Positions 1 through 7,772 of a stretch of 64,000 bases of DNA are shown in pieces (positions within the stretch are counted from its first letter, which is position 1; each line of letters starts with the position of its first letter). The position numbers and the translations under genes are program-made. Origin of the DNA: Paludibacteraceae bacterium (lineage in GTDB: Bacteria; Bacteroidota; Bacteroidia; Bacteroidales; Paludibacteraceae); the NCBI GenBank assembly GCA_017478725.1, contig JAFVDD010000021.1, positions 1 through 64,000 of the forward strand, given 5' to 3'. The notes under the pieces are model-generated. The model was not told the DNA's origin and made no database searches. It was given only the letters and a program-made list of their open reading frames with translations.

Positions 1-22
1 TCCGCCGCGAGGAATAACAGAC

Positions 23-568
23 ATGAATACCTACGACATCATCTCCGAGCGGCAGGAGAAAGTGCTGCGCTATCTGGAGGAGCACCACATCCCCTTCACC
101 ACCTACAACCACCCCGAGGGCAAGACCATCGAGGAGGCGAAACGCTGGTGGCATGACGACGGCTCCGTGCATTGCAAGAACATCTTCATGCGCAATCACA
201 AGGGCACGCAGCATTACCTCATCTGTTTCCCCTGCGACTGCGATTTGGCTATCCATGACATCGAGCATTGGCTCAAAGAGGTGCTGGTCGCGCAAGGTCA
301 GAACGCCCCGGGCAAGCTCTCTTTCGCCTCGCCCGAACGGATGATGCGGTACCTTGGGCTCGAACCCGGCAGCGTCAGTCCTTTCGGACTCATCAACGAT
401 ACGGACCACCATGTCATTCTTTTTCTGGACAGCCGCCTCAAAGAAGCCGAGACGCTCAGTTTCCACCCCAACGACTGCCGTGGCACGGTCGTCATCAGCC
501 AGTCCGCTTTTCAAAAATATCTATCGCTGGTAGGCAACAAAGTGGAGTACATCCATACAACTAATTAG
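23..568 (+). CDS. Prolyl-tRNA editing protein (YbaK/ProX family)
   Basis: A 181-residue free-standing editing-domain protein of the YbaK/ProX family, which hydrolyses mischarged tRNA(Pro) (Ala- or Cys-tRNA) in the cytoplasm. Recognisable family segments are CKNIFMRNHKG near residue 51 and GSVSPFGLIND near residue 116, with a length normal for ProX. The start is the first ATG. The 22 bases before it end in a stop codon of an apparent upstream + frame (TAA at 15-17), so an upstream gene may be very close. It is followed after 9 bases by a truncated phosphatase remnant. Family assignment is secure; exact tRNA specificity is inferred. Confidence 0.9.
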   Translation: MNTYDIISERQEKVLRYLEEHHIPFTTYNHPEGKTIEEAKRWWHDDGSVHCKNIFMRNHKGTQHYLICFPCDCDLAIHDIEHWLKEVLVAQGQNAPGKLSFASPERMMRYLGLEPGSVSPFGLINDTDHHVILFLDSRLKEAETLSFHPNDCRGTVVISQSAFQKYLSLVGNKVEYIHTTN

Positions 569-577
569 TTTCTATAG

Positions 578-883
578 GAAGAAATCGGCAACGACATGTA
601 TCCCCCTGCCAAGCGCAAACTGCGTGAGAAAGGCATTCCCTTCACGCCCCGTGCCGCCCGTCGCATCACGCAGGCGGATTATGCCTATTACGACCATATC
701 ATCTGCATGGACCAAAGCAACCTCCGCTGGCTCGAACGCCTGCTGAGCGAAGACAAAGACCATAAAGTGTCATTGCTCCTCAATCGCGATGTCGCCGATC
801 CTTGGTACACCGGCGATTTCGAATCCACCTACCGTGATATCCTCACCGGCTGCACTCATCTGCTGCAACGGCTGAGAATATAG
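578..883 (+). pseudogene. 5'-truncated low-molecular-weight protein tyrosine phosphatase
   Basis: The frame matches the C-terminal two thirds of LMW protein tyrosine phosphatases: EEIGNDMYPPAKRKL, then ITQADYAYYDHIICMDQ, then DVADPWYTGDF, which carries the general-acid Asp. The first roughly 45 residues, including the catalytic P-loop CxxxxxR(S/T), are missing: an in-frame TAG at 575-577 lies directly before the GAAGAA codons where homology begins. An internal ATG at 596 could give a 95-residue product, but it would lack the nucleophilic cysteine. It is most simply the remnant left by a deletion that joined it to the end of the editing gene. Confidence 0.8.
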
Positions 884-919
884 GAGTCCAACGATTTTTA
901 TGATTTTTCTTGCATTTTA

Positions 920-951
920 TTTGCACATTTGAAAAAAATGTAGTACCTTTG
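920..951 (+). promoter_or_regulatory. Bacteroidota-type promoter for the structured leader RNA
   Basis: TTTG at 920-923 and TACCTTTG at 944-951 have the 20-base spacing seen at other promoters in this window. Transcription should begin near 957, giving a leader of about 270 bases before the next gene at 1229. Confidence 0.7.
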
Positions 952-956
952 CACCG

Positions 957-1150
957 TCATTGAAAAATGACATGACATAATTGATTTTCGCGTTTGCGAT
1001 TTATTTGGAAACTCCAGAATGTAGGAAGTTCAATGAGTAACACCAAATAATAAGTCAGCAAGCGTCCATAATACATATGGACGTGACTTATCGGTGTTAT
1101 GGGCATTTCCTACAGCCTTGGAGTTGATAAGGAAACGTCCATATTTTTTG
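957..1150 (+). ncRNA. Structured leader or small RNA with two exclusive folds (6S-like or riboswitch-like)
   Basis: Fold 1 is a long rod: AACTCCA (1010-1016) pairs with 1119-1125, TGTAGGAA (1020-1027) with 1107-1114, GTAACACC (1037-1044) with 1093-1100, AATAAGTC with 1085-1091, and CGTCCAT (1063-1069) with 1077-1083. Fold 2 reuses the right-hand strands: ATGGACGT (1077-1084) pairs with ACGTCCAT (1135-1142) and CTTATC (1087-1092) with GATAAG (1126-1131), directly followed by a T-rich tract at 1143-1149. The folds exclude each other. A rod with internal loops is also the general shape of 6S-Flavo RNA, so it may be a stand-alone RNA ending near 1150. Otherwise it is a terminator/antiterminator leader of the lipoprotein gene at 1229, for which I see no closer promoter. 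Confidence 0.5.
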
Positions 1151-1228
1151 TATATATATGGTTTGGAAACTTTAATTTAATTATTTTAAACCCGATGCTC
1201 GATGGGATATAAATGAGCAAAAGAAACA

Positions 1229-1642
1229 ATGAAAAAGTTTTTAATGTATTTCATGTCAATTGCTTTTGCATGTTTGATGTGCACAAGCTGTGAGAAAAAA
1301 AGCGATGCAGATCTTCTTGTGGGAAAATGGAGCGTAACATCTATTTCCATTACGGAAGATGGTAGATCCTTTGAAACGAAAATTGAAGGTAATGAGTATG
1401 TGTACTATACCTTTGTCAGTGGCGGTAAGTATGTTCGGGAAATAAATATGTCAGATGACAGATATACTGAAAATGGAACATGGGTATTGGATGGAAAACA
1501 GTTAACTCTTACGATGGGAGAAGGAATACAAGTGGATCATTGGTATTACAATATCCAAGAGTTGACAGCATCTAGACTCACTATGGAGGACAGAACTAGT
1601 TCAAAATATAATTCAGTTTATCATCTTGAAAAAGTGAAATAA
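1229..1642 (+). CDS. Small lipocalin-like lipoprotein
   Basis: A 137-residue lipoprotein precursor with a signal peptide ending in the lipobox CTSC (Cys21), so it should be anchored in a membrane facing the periplasm or surface. The mature part (LLVGKWSVTSI, then NGTWVLDGKQLTLTM) has the pattern of the small lipocalin-like beta-barrel lipoproteins common in Bacteroidales. No enzyme motif is visible and the ligand is unknown. It is monocistronic: a long structured leader precedes it and a terminator follows 24 bases after the stop. Codon use is more AT-rich than in its neighbours. Confidence 0.75.
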   Translation: MKKFLMYFMSIAFACLMCTSCEKKSDADLLVGKWSVTSISITEDGRSFETKIEGNEYVYYTFVSGGKYVREINMSDDRYTENGTWVLDGKQLTLTMGEGIQVDHWYYNIQELTASRLTMEDRTSSKYNSVYHLEKVK

Positions 1643-1666
1643 ATCACACTATCGTACTATAATTAA

Positions 1667-1695
1667 GTCACGTCCTATGGGGCGTGATTTTTTTT
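1667..1695 (+). terminator. Intrinsic terminator after the small lipoprotein
   Basis: TCACGTCC (1668-1675), loop TAT, GGGGCGTGA (1679-1687), then eight T. The core ACGTCC/GGGGCGT is reused in the terminator after dsbD. Confidence 0.85.
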
Positions 1696-1789
1696 GCTGT
1701 TTTATCATCCGTTTTTACACTCCTTATTGTCCTTAAATCCCTTTAAAACCTTAAGGTCTTTACCAAAATCAATAAAATCAACGATTTTA

Positions 1790-1821
1790 TTTGCATATCT
1801 CAAATAAATTTGGTACCTTTG
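1790..1821 (+). promoter_or_regulatory. Promoter of dsbD
   Basis: TTTG at 1790-1793 and TACCTTTG at 1814-1821, 20 bases apart. The predicted start near 1827 leaves a leader of about 28 bases. Confidence 0.75.
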
Positions 1822-1854
1822 CACGCTGAACAGTAAAACACTGAACAGGAATAC

Positions 1855-3459
1855 ATGAAACGAATACTAGCGATATTATTATGTATGTTGCCGCTGTTTG
1901 CGGCAGCGCAGATAGTGCAGCCGGTGAAATGGAGCGGCACAGAAGCCGGCAATGTCAATGCCGAAGGAGTAGGCGACAGTGTGCGGCTCAAGGCGGTTAT
2001 CCAGCCGGGCTGGCACATGACCATCATCGAGTTCGGCGAGCGAGAATATGACGAGGAGTTTACCGATTCGTTTGTAGTAACATTGGCGAAAGCAGATGTC
2101 GTACCTATCCGGTTTAACGCCTGCGACGACAAGATGTGTACCGCGCCGGAAACTTGGGAGTGGATCGGCAATCAGCCGTCGGCAATCAGCCGTCAGCCTT
2201 CATCATCCAATGACGGGCGGTCGTTGTGGGTGATATTTCTGTTAGGATTGTTAGGCGGTCTCCTTGCTATCTTCACGCCGTGCGTGTGGCCGATTATTCC
2301 GATGACGGTATCGTTCTTCCTCAAACGCTCGGACAATGGCGTGCAGAACGCCATTCTCTACGGACTGAGTATCATCATTTTGTATGTAGGATTGGGACTG
2401 CTGGTGACGGTGCTTTTCGGTGCCTCGGCATTGAATGATTTGAGCACGAACGCCGTTGTAAATATCGTCTTCTTCTTGATTTTGGTTCTCTTCGCACTCT
2501 CGTTCTTCGGTCTGTTTGAGATAACACTGCCTGCGTCATGGTCCACTGCATTGGATAGTAAAGCGCGCTCGACGGGCGGTTTTCTGAGTATATTGTTGAT
2601 GGCTTTCACGCTGGTGATTGTCAGTTTCTCCTGCACAGGCCCGATCATCGGCACGCTGCTGGTAGAAGCCGCCGGACACAGCCTTCTGGCACCGGCGATA
2701 GGCATGTTAGGCTTTGCTATTGCACTGGCACTGCCTTTCTCGCTGTTTGCCATGTTCCCGCAGTGGCTCAAACAGGCGCCCAAGTCCGGCGACTGGATGA
2801 CCAGTTTCAAAGTTGTGTTGGCGTTCCTGGAGTTGGCGTTGTCGCTCAAGTTCCTGAGCGTCGCCGACATGGCGTACGGCTGGGGAATCCTGCCGCGCTG
2901 GCTGTTCCTGCTTATCTGGATAGCCTGCTTCCTCGGCATCGGTATCTACCTGCTATGGAACATCCGCAATGTCTCCACCACGCGCAAGATCATCCGAGCG
3001 CTGGTCATCATTCCATCGCTCACCTTTGCGTTCTATTTGGCACCTGGATTGCGTGGCGCGCCGGTGAAGGCGGTGAGCGCTTTTGCGCCGCCGATGGAGA
3101 TTGAGGGTCGTGAGGTGTTCAACGACTACGAGGAAGGCTTGGCGTACGCGCGTCAGACAGGCAAGCCGGTGCTCATTGATTTCACTGGCTACGGCTGTGT
3201 CAACTGCCGTAAGATGGAGGCGTATGTGCTGGACGACGACAGCGTCAAAGCCCGCATGAAGAACTACGTCTGCATTGAATTGTACGTGGATGACAAGCGC
3301 GACGGCATAGGCGACAAGAACAGCCGCATCCAGCGTGAGCAATTCGGCTCGAACGCCCAGCCGTTCTTTGTGCAATTAGATGTGCAGGGCAACCAAGTCG
3401 CCGAACCGATGGCTTTTACGACTGACCCGATGGAGTTTATTAACTGGTTAAAATACTAA
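1855..3459 (+). CDS. dsbD: Thiol:disulfide interchange protein DsbD
   Basis: A 534-residue inner-membrane electron carrier that passes reducing power from cytoplasmic thioredoxin to periplasmic thiol proteins. After a signal peptide (about residues 1-19) comes a DsbD-alpha-like domain with the pair CDDKMC near residue 87. The hydrophobic core follows, with redox cysteines in [10 protein letters not shown] near 140 and [10 protein letters not shown] near 260. The C-terminal thioredoxin domain carries GYGCVNCRK near 445. All three redox domains are therefore present. The linker before the first membrane segment contains a 7-base-phased repeat (2165-2206). It has its own promoter and terminator. 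Confidence 0.92.
   Translation: MKRILAILLCMLPLFAAAQIVQPVKWSGTEAGNVNAEGVGDSVRLKAVIQPGWHMTIIEFGEREYDEEFTDSFVVTLAKADVVPIRFNACDDKMCTAPETWEWIGNQPSAISRQPSSSNDGRSLWVIFLLGLLGGLLAIFTPCVWPIIPMTVSFFLKRSDNGVQNAILYGLSIIILYVGLGLLVTVLFGASALNDLSTNAVVNIVFFLILVLFALSFFGLFEITLPASWSTALDSKARSTGGFLSILLMAFTLVIVSFSCTGPIIGTLLVEAAGHSLLAPAIGMLGFAIALALPFSLFAMFPQWLKQAPKSGDWMTSFKVVLAFLELALSLKFLSVADMAYGWGILPRWLFLLIWIACFLGIGIYLLWNIRNVSTTRKIIRALVIIPSLTFAFYLAPGLRGAPVKAVSAFAPPMEIEGREVFNDYEEGLAYARQTGKPVLIDFTGYGCVNCRKMEAYVLDDDSVKARMKNYVCIELYVDDKRDGIGDKNSRIQREQFGSNAQPFFVQLDVQGNQVAEPMAFTTDPMEFINWLKY
2165..2206 (+). repeat. 7-base-phased repeat inside dsbD
   Basis: Six consecutive 7-base units, each starting TC (for example TCGGCAA and TCAGCCG), encode the linker peptide [13 protein letters not shown] between the periplasmic domain and the first membrane helix. 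Confidence 0.8.
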
Positions 3460-3502
3460 ACTATTACTTTATACTTTTTGCGTGGCAAAGTATATTTAAT
3501 GT

Positions 3503-3530
3503 AAAAAAACGTCCTACGGGGCGTTTTTTT
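3503..3530 (+). terminator. Intrinsic terminator after dsbD
   Basis: ACGTCC, loop TAC, GGGGCGT, flanked by runs of seven A and seven T, so it could act on both strands. Confidence 0.85.
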
Positions 3531-3538
3531 ATTTATTT

Positions 3539-3571
3539 TCTTGCATATGTGCGAAATTTGTTGTATCTTTG
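3539..3571 (+). promoter_or_regulatory. Promoter of the structured RNA candidate
   Basis: TATCTTTG at 3564-3571 fits the -7 consensus, with CTTGCA upstream at the -33 distance. Transcription should begin near 3577; no convincing reading frame follows. Confidence 0.6.
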
Positions 3572-3576
3572 CAGCG

Positions 3577-3870
3577 CAAAACGGAAGTTTTGCCGTATGA
3601 ACCCACGCTGAGGAAATATGTCTTTTGGGATGGGCGAAATGCGGACATATTGAAAAAGGCGTCTTAAGCGCTTTGTTTTGGCTCATCAGAATCTCGCAAA
3701 TTCACAAATTCCAAAACATTGCAGCAAGGATGCCCATTGGTATGTATTAAGTTAGGTACGTGTATGCGTACGTATGTACATACGGCGTGGGCTTCAGTGT
3801 TGTTTGTTCGGAATTGAAGGCAATGCGAGAGCCTTGATGAGCGGAACGGCAATAGTGCAGTCCCGCTTTT
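3577..3870 (+). ncRNA. Candidate structured noncoding RNA, family unknown
   Basis: About 290 bases between a promoter and a terminator, with no supported ORF and many helices: GCAAAAC/GTTTTGC near the 5' end; AATATGTC/GACATATT closing a 21-base loop; GTTTTGG/CCAAAAC; a nested hairpin GCCCA-GTATGTA-GTACG with CGTAC-TACATAC-TGGGC; AAGGC/GCCTT; and the final terminator. It lacks the RNase P conserved core, and neither a tmRNA tag nor a tRNA-like end is visible. It precedes the CsgG-like/LPP20-like gene pair. Confidence 0.5.
3840..3870 (+). terminator. Likely terminator of the structured RNA
   Basis: AGCGG (3840-3844) pairs with CCGCT (3863-3867), followed by TTTT then AATTTTG. The loop is long, so it is a moderate call. 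Confidence 0.5.
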
Positions 3871-4118
3871 AATTTTGTACCCGATTTTGTGAAGAAACCT
3901 TAAGAAGGTTCATTGAAACGGCAAAATAGCGATTTTTGAGAGAATTTGCATTGCACACAACGTACTGGAATACAGATAGTTATATGGGATAATTTTTAGC
4001 ATGGTCTAGGATTACCAGGGAAAGACTCTGTTCCGATATGCTTTTGACTCCCAAGCGCGGCCTATATGCGAGTAAATATAGGAACTGAGAAAAACGAAAA
4101 AATAATGAAATATAGAAT
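3871..4118 (+). other. Untranslated region before the CsgG-like gene
   Basis: No ORF is supported here. There are small inverted repeats AACCTT/AAGGTT near 3897, and CCTATAT (4061-4067) with ATATAGG (4076-4082) about 37 bases before the ATG at 4119, which could act in a leader. I see no clear TAnnTTTG promoter, so the gene may be read from further upstream or from a divergent promoter type. Confidence 0.35.
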
Positions 4119-4913
4119 ATGAAAAAACTATTAATGATCTTGCTATCGGCTTTATCGCTGATGACAGTGGCACAGGAAAAGAAAACAGTTGCAGTGCTTG
4201 ACCCCATATGTCGGGACAATAGCGTCAATGCTTTTTTTCAGCAGATGGTACGTGGAGCTATGGAGTCTGCTGTGACATCATCTGCTGAGTATGAAGCATA
4301 CGACCGGTCGGCATTTGACATGATTCAAAAGGAACAAGCTTTCCAAAGAACCGGTGCAGTCAATGATTCCCAGATTAAGAAAATGGGTGAAATGGCAGGA
4401 GTAGATTACGTGCTTGTATCTGAAGTGAGTGCTTATGAAGGATATTTATCCGCGGTAATTAAGATTCTGAATGTTACAACAGGTAAATATGACAAATCTG
4501 CTGACGATTTCATGGAACTCAAGCCTGATGCGGTCAAAAGCAAATGTAAGGAAATGGCATCGTCACTGTTTGGCGAAATTATTTCCCCAAATACAAGTCC
4601 TCAACCGAAAGAATTGTCTACTATAGATCATAAATGGGAAAAGAATCCGGTTATCACAGAAGAATGCATAATTAACATAGCAATCTTCCATGAAGCAGTA
4701 AGAAAAAAGCAATATGCAGAAGCATATGAGCCTTGGTGGGAAGTATATACTACATGCCCTAATGCTAACAAAGCCATTTACACGGACGGTCTTAAAATCT
4801 TGGAATGGAAATATGAACATTCTATCACTGCTTCAGAAAAAAACAAGTATGCAGAAATATTGATAGAACTATATGACAAAAAGATATTTTATTTTGGTAG
4901 CAATCCGAAGTAG
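4119..4913 (+). CDS. CsgG/LpoB-like secreted protein
   Basis: A 264-residue exported protein with a type I signal peptide (about 1-19; no lipobox cysteine). Residues about 22-160 resemble the CsgG/LpoB fold: TVAVLDPICRD first strand, MIQKEQAF, MGEMAGVDYVLVSEVS, then a strand-rich segment ending near TTGKYDKSA. The C-terminal 100 residues (from about HKWEKNPVI) look helical, TPR-like, and match no family I recognise. Members of this fold assemble in or near the outer membrane or activate cell-wall enzymes, but no specific role can be read here. It is followed by an LPP20-like gene on the same strand, which suggests joint envelope function. Confidence 0.6.
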   Translation: MKKLLMILLSALSLMTVAQEKKTVAVLDPICRDNSVNAFFQQMVRGAMESAVTSSAEYEAYDRSAFDMIQKEQAFQRTGAVNDSQIKKMGEMAGVDYVLVSEVSAYEGYLSAVIKILNVTTGKYDKSADDFMELKPDAVKSKCKEMASSLFGEIISPNTSPQPKELSTIDHKWEKNPVITEECIINIAIFHEAVRKKQYAEAYEPWWEVYTTCPNANKAIYTDGLKILEWKYEHSITASEKNKYAEILIELYDKKIFYFGSNPK

Positions 4914-5083
4914 TCAACGTATTATATATGAAACGAAAAAGATGAATAGCTTATCTATACAGATTGAAGATGATTGTTAAATTGTACTAACGAGCAATGT
5001 ATCAATTTAATGACATGTGAAGCAGCAGAGAAATTAGGGAATACATAATGATTATGGTAAAACTCTTTAATGAACTATCGTAC

Positions 5084-6142
5084 ATGAAAAAACTATTTAT
5101 CATTTTATTCTCAACACTCTCGCTGGCGGCAGGGGCACAGGTGCCAGATTGGGTGAACCCTGTTGCGCGGGAGGAAATCTATCCGGCAGGAGTGTATTAT
5201 ACCGGTTTCGCTTCGGCGAGGGTATCCAAGGGCGAGGACAAAGAGAAAGTCTATGAGCGCGTGCGGCAGAACGCCCGCGTGGAGGCGGTGGCATCCATCC
5301 AAGTGTCCGTCGAGCAAACTATTGAACGGTATATGCAAAACATACAGGCGCATGGTGACGTTTCCACAACAGATATTATGACCTCGCACGCCGCCACACG
5401 CACGAGCATAAAAGATATTCCGGGACTGAAAGTAGAAGTCTGGGAGAACCCCAAAACACGTGATGTGTATGCCTTTGCGTGGGTGAAAATCACCAACTTG
5501 TCCAGACAACTGATGCGGCGGATTGCCGCCAACAATGCGAAAGCAGAAGTCGAGGTGGAATCGATTGAAGCAATGATTGAACGAGGTGATAAAGTGCAGG
5601 CGAAGAACAGCCTGCCGAAGATACAAGCGTTGATTGAGGACATAGAAAATGACCAGCGCGTCTTGCTGAGTATTGATGCGAATGTGACGGATGAAGATAT
5701 GGCAGTTGAAGAAACAAACAGCCTTAAGAAACGCTATCAGGCTTTGACTGCTGACCTTAAGAACGGCATCAATATCTGCTTGATTTGCAGGGCAGATATG
5801 TTCGGGCAGGAATACAATGCGCTGAAAGGCGAGATTCAAGGGGAGTTGAGCAAGATAGGGTGTAGTTTTGTAAGCGAAGCTGATAATCAGGATTGGACAA
5901 TAACGGTTACAGCCCAGGCACGCGAGTACAACAAGAATGATTTGGGAGGAGTGAGCACGTATTATGCCTATGTGGACGCGAACATCATTGTGGAGAAAAC
6001 AACTACCGGCCAGCGTATTTACGAAGATGCCATCAGCGAAAAGGGCGGACATACGCACAATTACGAACAGGCAGCGCGACAAGCGTACAAGGATATTTCG
6101 CCCAAGATAAGCAAAATCATCAAAGAGCAAATACAACAATAG
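5084..6142 (+). CDS. LPP20-like secreted envelope protein
   Basis: I chose the ATG at 5084 because it begins a good signal peptide (MKKLFIILFSTLSLAAGAQ); the upstream in-frame ATG at 5048 would add 12 unlikely residues. The mature N-terminus (PDWVNP, then YYTGFASARVS and a long helix) is the LPP20-type domain, here without the lipid-attachment cysteine. The rest contains charged helices (about 155-240) and a second alpha/beta domain. The function of this family in Bacteroidota is not established. Its pairing with the CsgG/LpoB-like gene 170 bases upstream is like the LPP20/LpoB-type pairs of other phyla and suggests an envelope complex. Confidence 0.6.
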   Translation: MKKLFIILFSTLSLAAGAQVPDWVNPVAREEIYPAGVYYTGFASARVSKGEDKEKVYERVRQNARVEAVASIQVSVEQTIERYMQNIQAHGDVSTTDIMTSHAATRTSIKDIPGLKVEVWENPKTRDVYAFAWVKITNLSRQLMRRIAANNAKAEVEVESIEAMIERGDKVQAKNSLPKIQALIEDIENDQRVLLSIDANVTDEDMAVEETNSLKKRYQALTADLKNGINICLICRADMFGQEYNALKGEIQGELSKIGCSFVSEADNQDWTITVTAQAREYNKNDLGGVSTYYAYVDANIIVEKTTTGQRIYEDAISEKGGHTHNYEQAARQAYKDISPKISKIIKEQIQQ

Positions 6143-6191
6143 CAGGACAAGCACCCATTTGTGATGTTTTTTACAAAAAGTGGCATATGCG

Positions 6192-6223
6192 TTTGCACAT
6201 GTCATTTTTTTTTTGTACTTTTG
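6192..6223 (+). promoter_or_regulatory. Promoter of rlmB
   Basis: TTTG at 6192-6195 and TACTTTTG at 6216-6223, 20 bases apart; the leader would be about 15 bases. Confidence 0.75.
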
Positions 6224-6244
6224 CAGCGTAAATAAAGATTAACT

Positions 6245-7015
6245 ATGATTCATCAAAAACAATACGAAACGAGACGTCCGAAAGAGAAAGAAATGATTTT
6301 CGGTATCCGGGCGGTGATGGAGGCGATTGACGCCGGCAAGGTGCTGGACAAAGTGCTGGTGCGCCGGGATATGAGTTCGGCAATCGGCAGAGAGTTGCTT
6401 ATCAAGCTGGAAGGCACCGGTACGCAGATTCAGCGTGTGCCGATAGAGAAACTGAACCAGTTTACGGACAAGAACCACCAAGGCGTGATAGCTTTTCTCA
6501 GTCCGATCGAGTTCTATCCGCTGGAGAATCTGGTGGCATCGCTGTATGACGAAGGCAAGACACCGCTGCTGATGATGCTGGACGGCGTGACGGACGTCCG
6601 CAATTTCGGAGCCATCGCCCGTACATGCGCGTGTGCAGGCGTGGACGCGTTGATAATAGGTACGCGCGGAAGTGCGGCAATTAACGGCGATGCCGTCAAA
6701 GCGTCTGCCGGTGCGCTGCATACACTGCCGATTTGCAAGGTGGAGAACCTGCAGAACGCCTTGCGCTATCTACAGGAGAGCGGATTACGCATTGTTGCCG
6801 CCACCGAGCACACCGACCGCAATTATACGGAAGTGGATATGACTGTGCCGACCTGCATCGTTATGGGCAGCGAGGAAAAAGGTATCTACGAGGAGAACCT
6901 CAAACTGTGTACAGATCAGGTGAGGCTGCCGATGACCAGAGTGATAGAGAGTCTGAACGTGTCCGTAGCCGCCGGAGTCTTTATCTACGAAGCGGTCAGA
7001 CAGAGGGGTTTATAG
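6245..7015 (+). CDS. rlmB: 23S rRNA (guanosine-2'-O-)-methyltransferase RlmB (TrmH/SpoU family)
   Basis: A 256-residue SPOUT methyltransferase. The N-terminal substrate-binding domain (IFGIRAVMEAIDAG onward) is followed by the SpoU catalytic domain with motif 1 at DVRNFGAIARTC (about 117), motif 2 at IVMGSEEKGI (about 203) and motif 3 at ESLNVSVAAGVFIYEA (about 235). It methylates a 23S rRNA guanosine; RlmB is the closest match, although TrmH-family substrates cannot be fixed by eye. The ATG at 6245 lies just after the promoter; an in-frame ATG at 6293 would remove 16 charged residues and is the alternative. Confidence 0.88.
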   Translation: MIHQKQYETRRPKEKEMIFGIRAVMEAIDAGKVLDKVLVRRDMSSAIGRELLIKLEGTGTQIQRVPIEKLNQFTDKNHQGVIAFLSPIEFYPLENLVASLYDEGKTPLLMMLDGVTDVRNFGAIARTCACAGVDALIIGTRGSAAINGDAVKASAGALHTLPICKVENLQNALRYLQESGLRIVAATEHTDRNYTEVDMTVPTCIVMGSEEKGIYEENLKLCTDQVRLPMTRVIESLNVSVAAGVFIYEAVRQRGL

Positions 7016-7040
7016 TCCAAATCAGACTGGCGAGACACTA

Positions 7041-7091
7041 TCGAGAGAGAATCGAGTCGGTATCAAATCGGTATCATATCGGAATCAATTC
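7041..7091 (+). repeat. 11-base-phased TCGG array A
   Basis: Between rlmB and the pseudouridine synthase, TC dinucleotides recur at exactly 11-base steps (7041, 7052, 7063, 7074, 7085). Units such as TCAAATCGGTA and TCATATCGGAA are clearly related. The array runs into the next start codon at 7092. Confidence 0.75.
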
Positions 7092-7772
7092 ATGACAATA
7101 TTATACGAAGACAATCATATTATAGCCGTCAACAAGACCTGCAACGAGATCGTGCAGGGCGATAAAACCGGCGATACACCGCTGTCGGAAACCGTCAAGG
7201 CGTATATCAAAGCCAAGTACAACAAGCCTGGCGAGGTCTTTCTGGGTGTGACGCACCGGTTGGATCGTCCTACAAGCGGGGTAGTCCTCTTTGCCCGCAC
7301 CTCCAAAGCGCTTGCGCGGCTCAATGCCATGTTCCAGAGCCATGAGCAGATCAAAAAGACCTATTGGGCGATAGTGCAGGGAGAGCCAAAGATACCGGAA
7401 GCAAGGCTTGAAAACTGGCTCGTCCGCAACGAGGCGCAGAACAAATCCTATATTGCCAAACCCGGCGCCAAGGACGCCAAGCAGGCAATCTTGACCTACA
7501 AGACGCTGGCTAAGGGTGAGCACTATACGCTCTTGGAAGTGAACCTTGAGACAGGCCGCCATCACCAGATACGCTGCCAGTTGGCGGCAATCGGTTGCCC
7601 GATAAAAGGCGACCTTAAATACGGCGCGAAGAGGAGTAATCCCGACGGCGGCATCTGTCTTCACGCACGGCAAATCGAATTTATTCACCCTGTAAGCAAA
7701 CAAGAAATATGTATCACAGCTCCTGTTCCCGAAGACTCCTTGTGGCAGCAATTTGCTGCGTTAGTTCACTAA
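7092..7772 (+). CDS. RluA-family pseudouridine synthase
   Basis: A 226-residue rRNA or tRNA pseudouridine synthase consisting of the catalytic domain alone, without the S4 domain of RluC/RluD. The catalytic Asp is in HRLDRPTSGV near residue 57, followed by the family segments KTYWAIVQG and LETGRHHQIRCQL near 150-165. Its 3' end overlaps the pectate lyase start by 64 bases in another frame. The target uridine cannot be predicted. Confidence 0.88.
   Translation: MTILYEDNHIIAVNKTCNEIVQGDKTGDTPLSETVKAYIKAKYNKPGEVFLGVTHRLDRPTSGVVLFARTSKALARLNAMFQSHEQIKKTYWAIVQGEPKIPEARLENWLVRNEAQNKSYIAKPGAKDAKQAILTYKTLAKGEHYTLLEVNLETGRHHQIRCQLAAIGCPIKGDLKYGAKRSNPDGGICLHARQIEFIHPVSKQEICITAPVPEDSLWQQFAALVH

Noticed and set aside
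1150..1228. A second promoter directly before the small lipoprotein gene
   Set aside because: TTTG is present near 1162, but no TAnnTTTG box lies 20 bases downstream.
3577..3870. RNase P RNA or tmRNA
   Set aside because: The conserved P4 core, the tag-peptide frame and the tRNA-like end are not present.
5111..6205. 364-codon open frame on the - strand opposite the LPP20-like gene
   Set aside because: Its composition is rich in Cys, Arg, Leu and His, it resembles no family, and the + frame has a signal peptide and recognisable domain.
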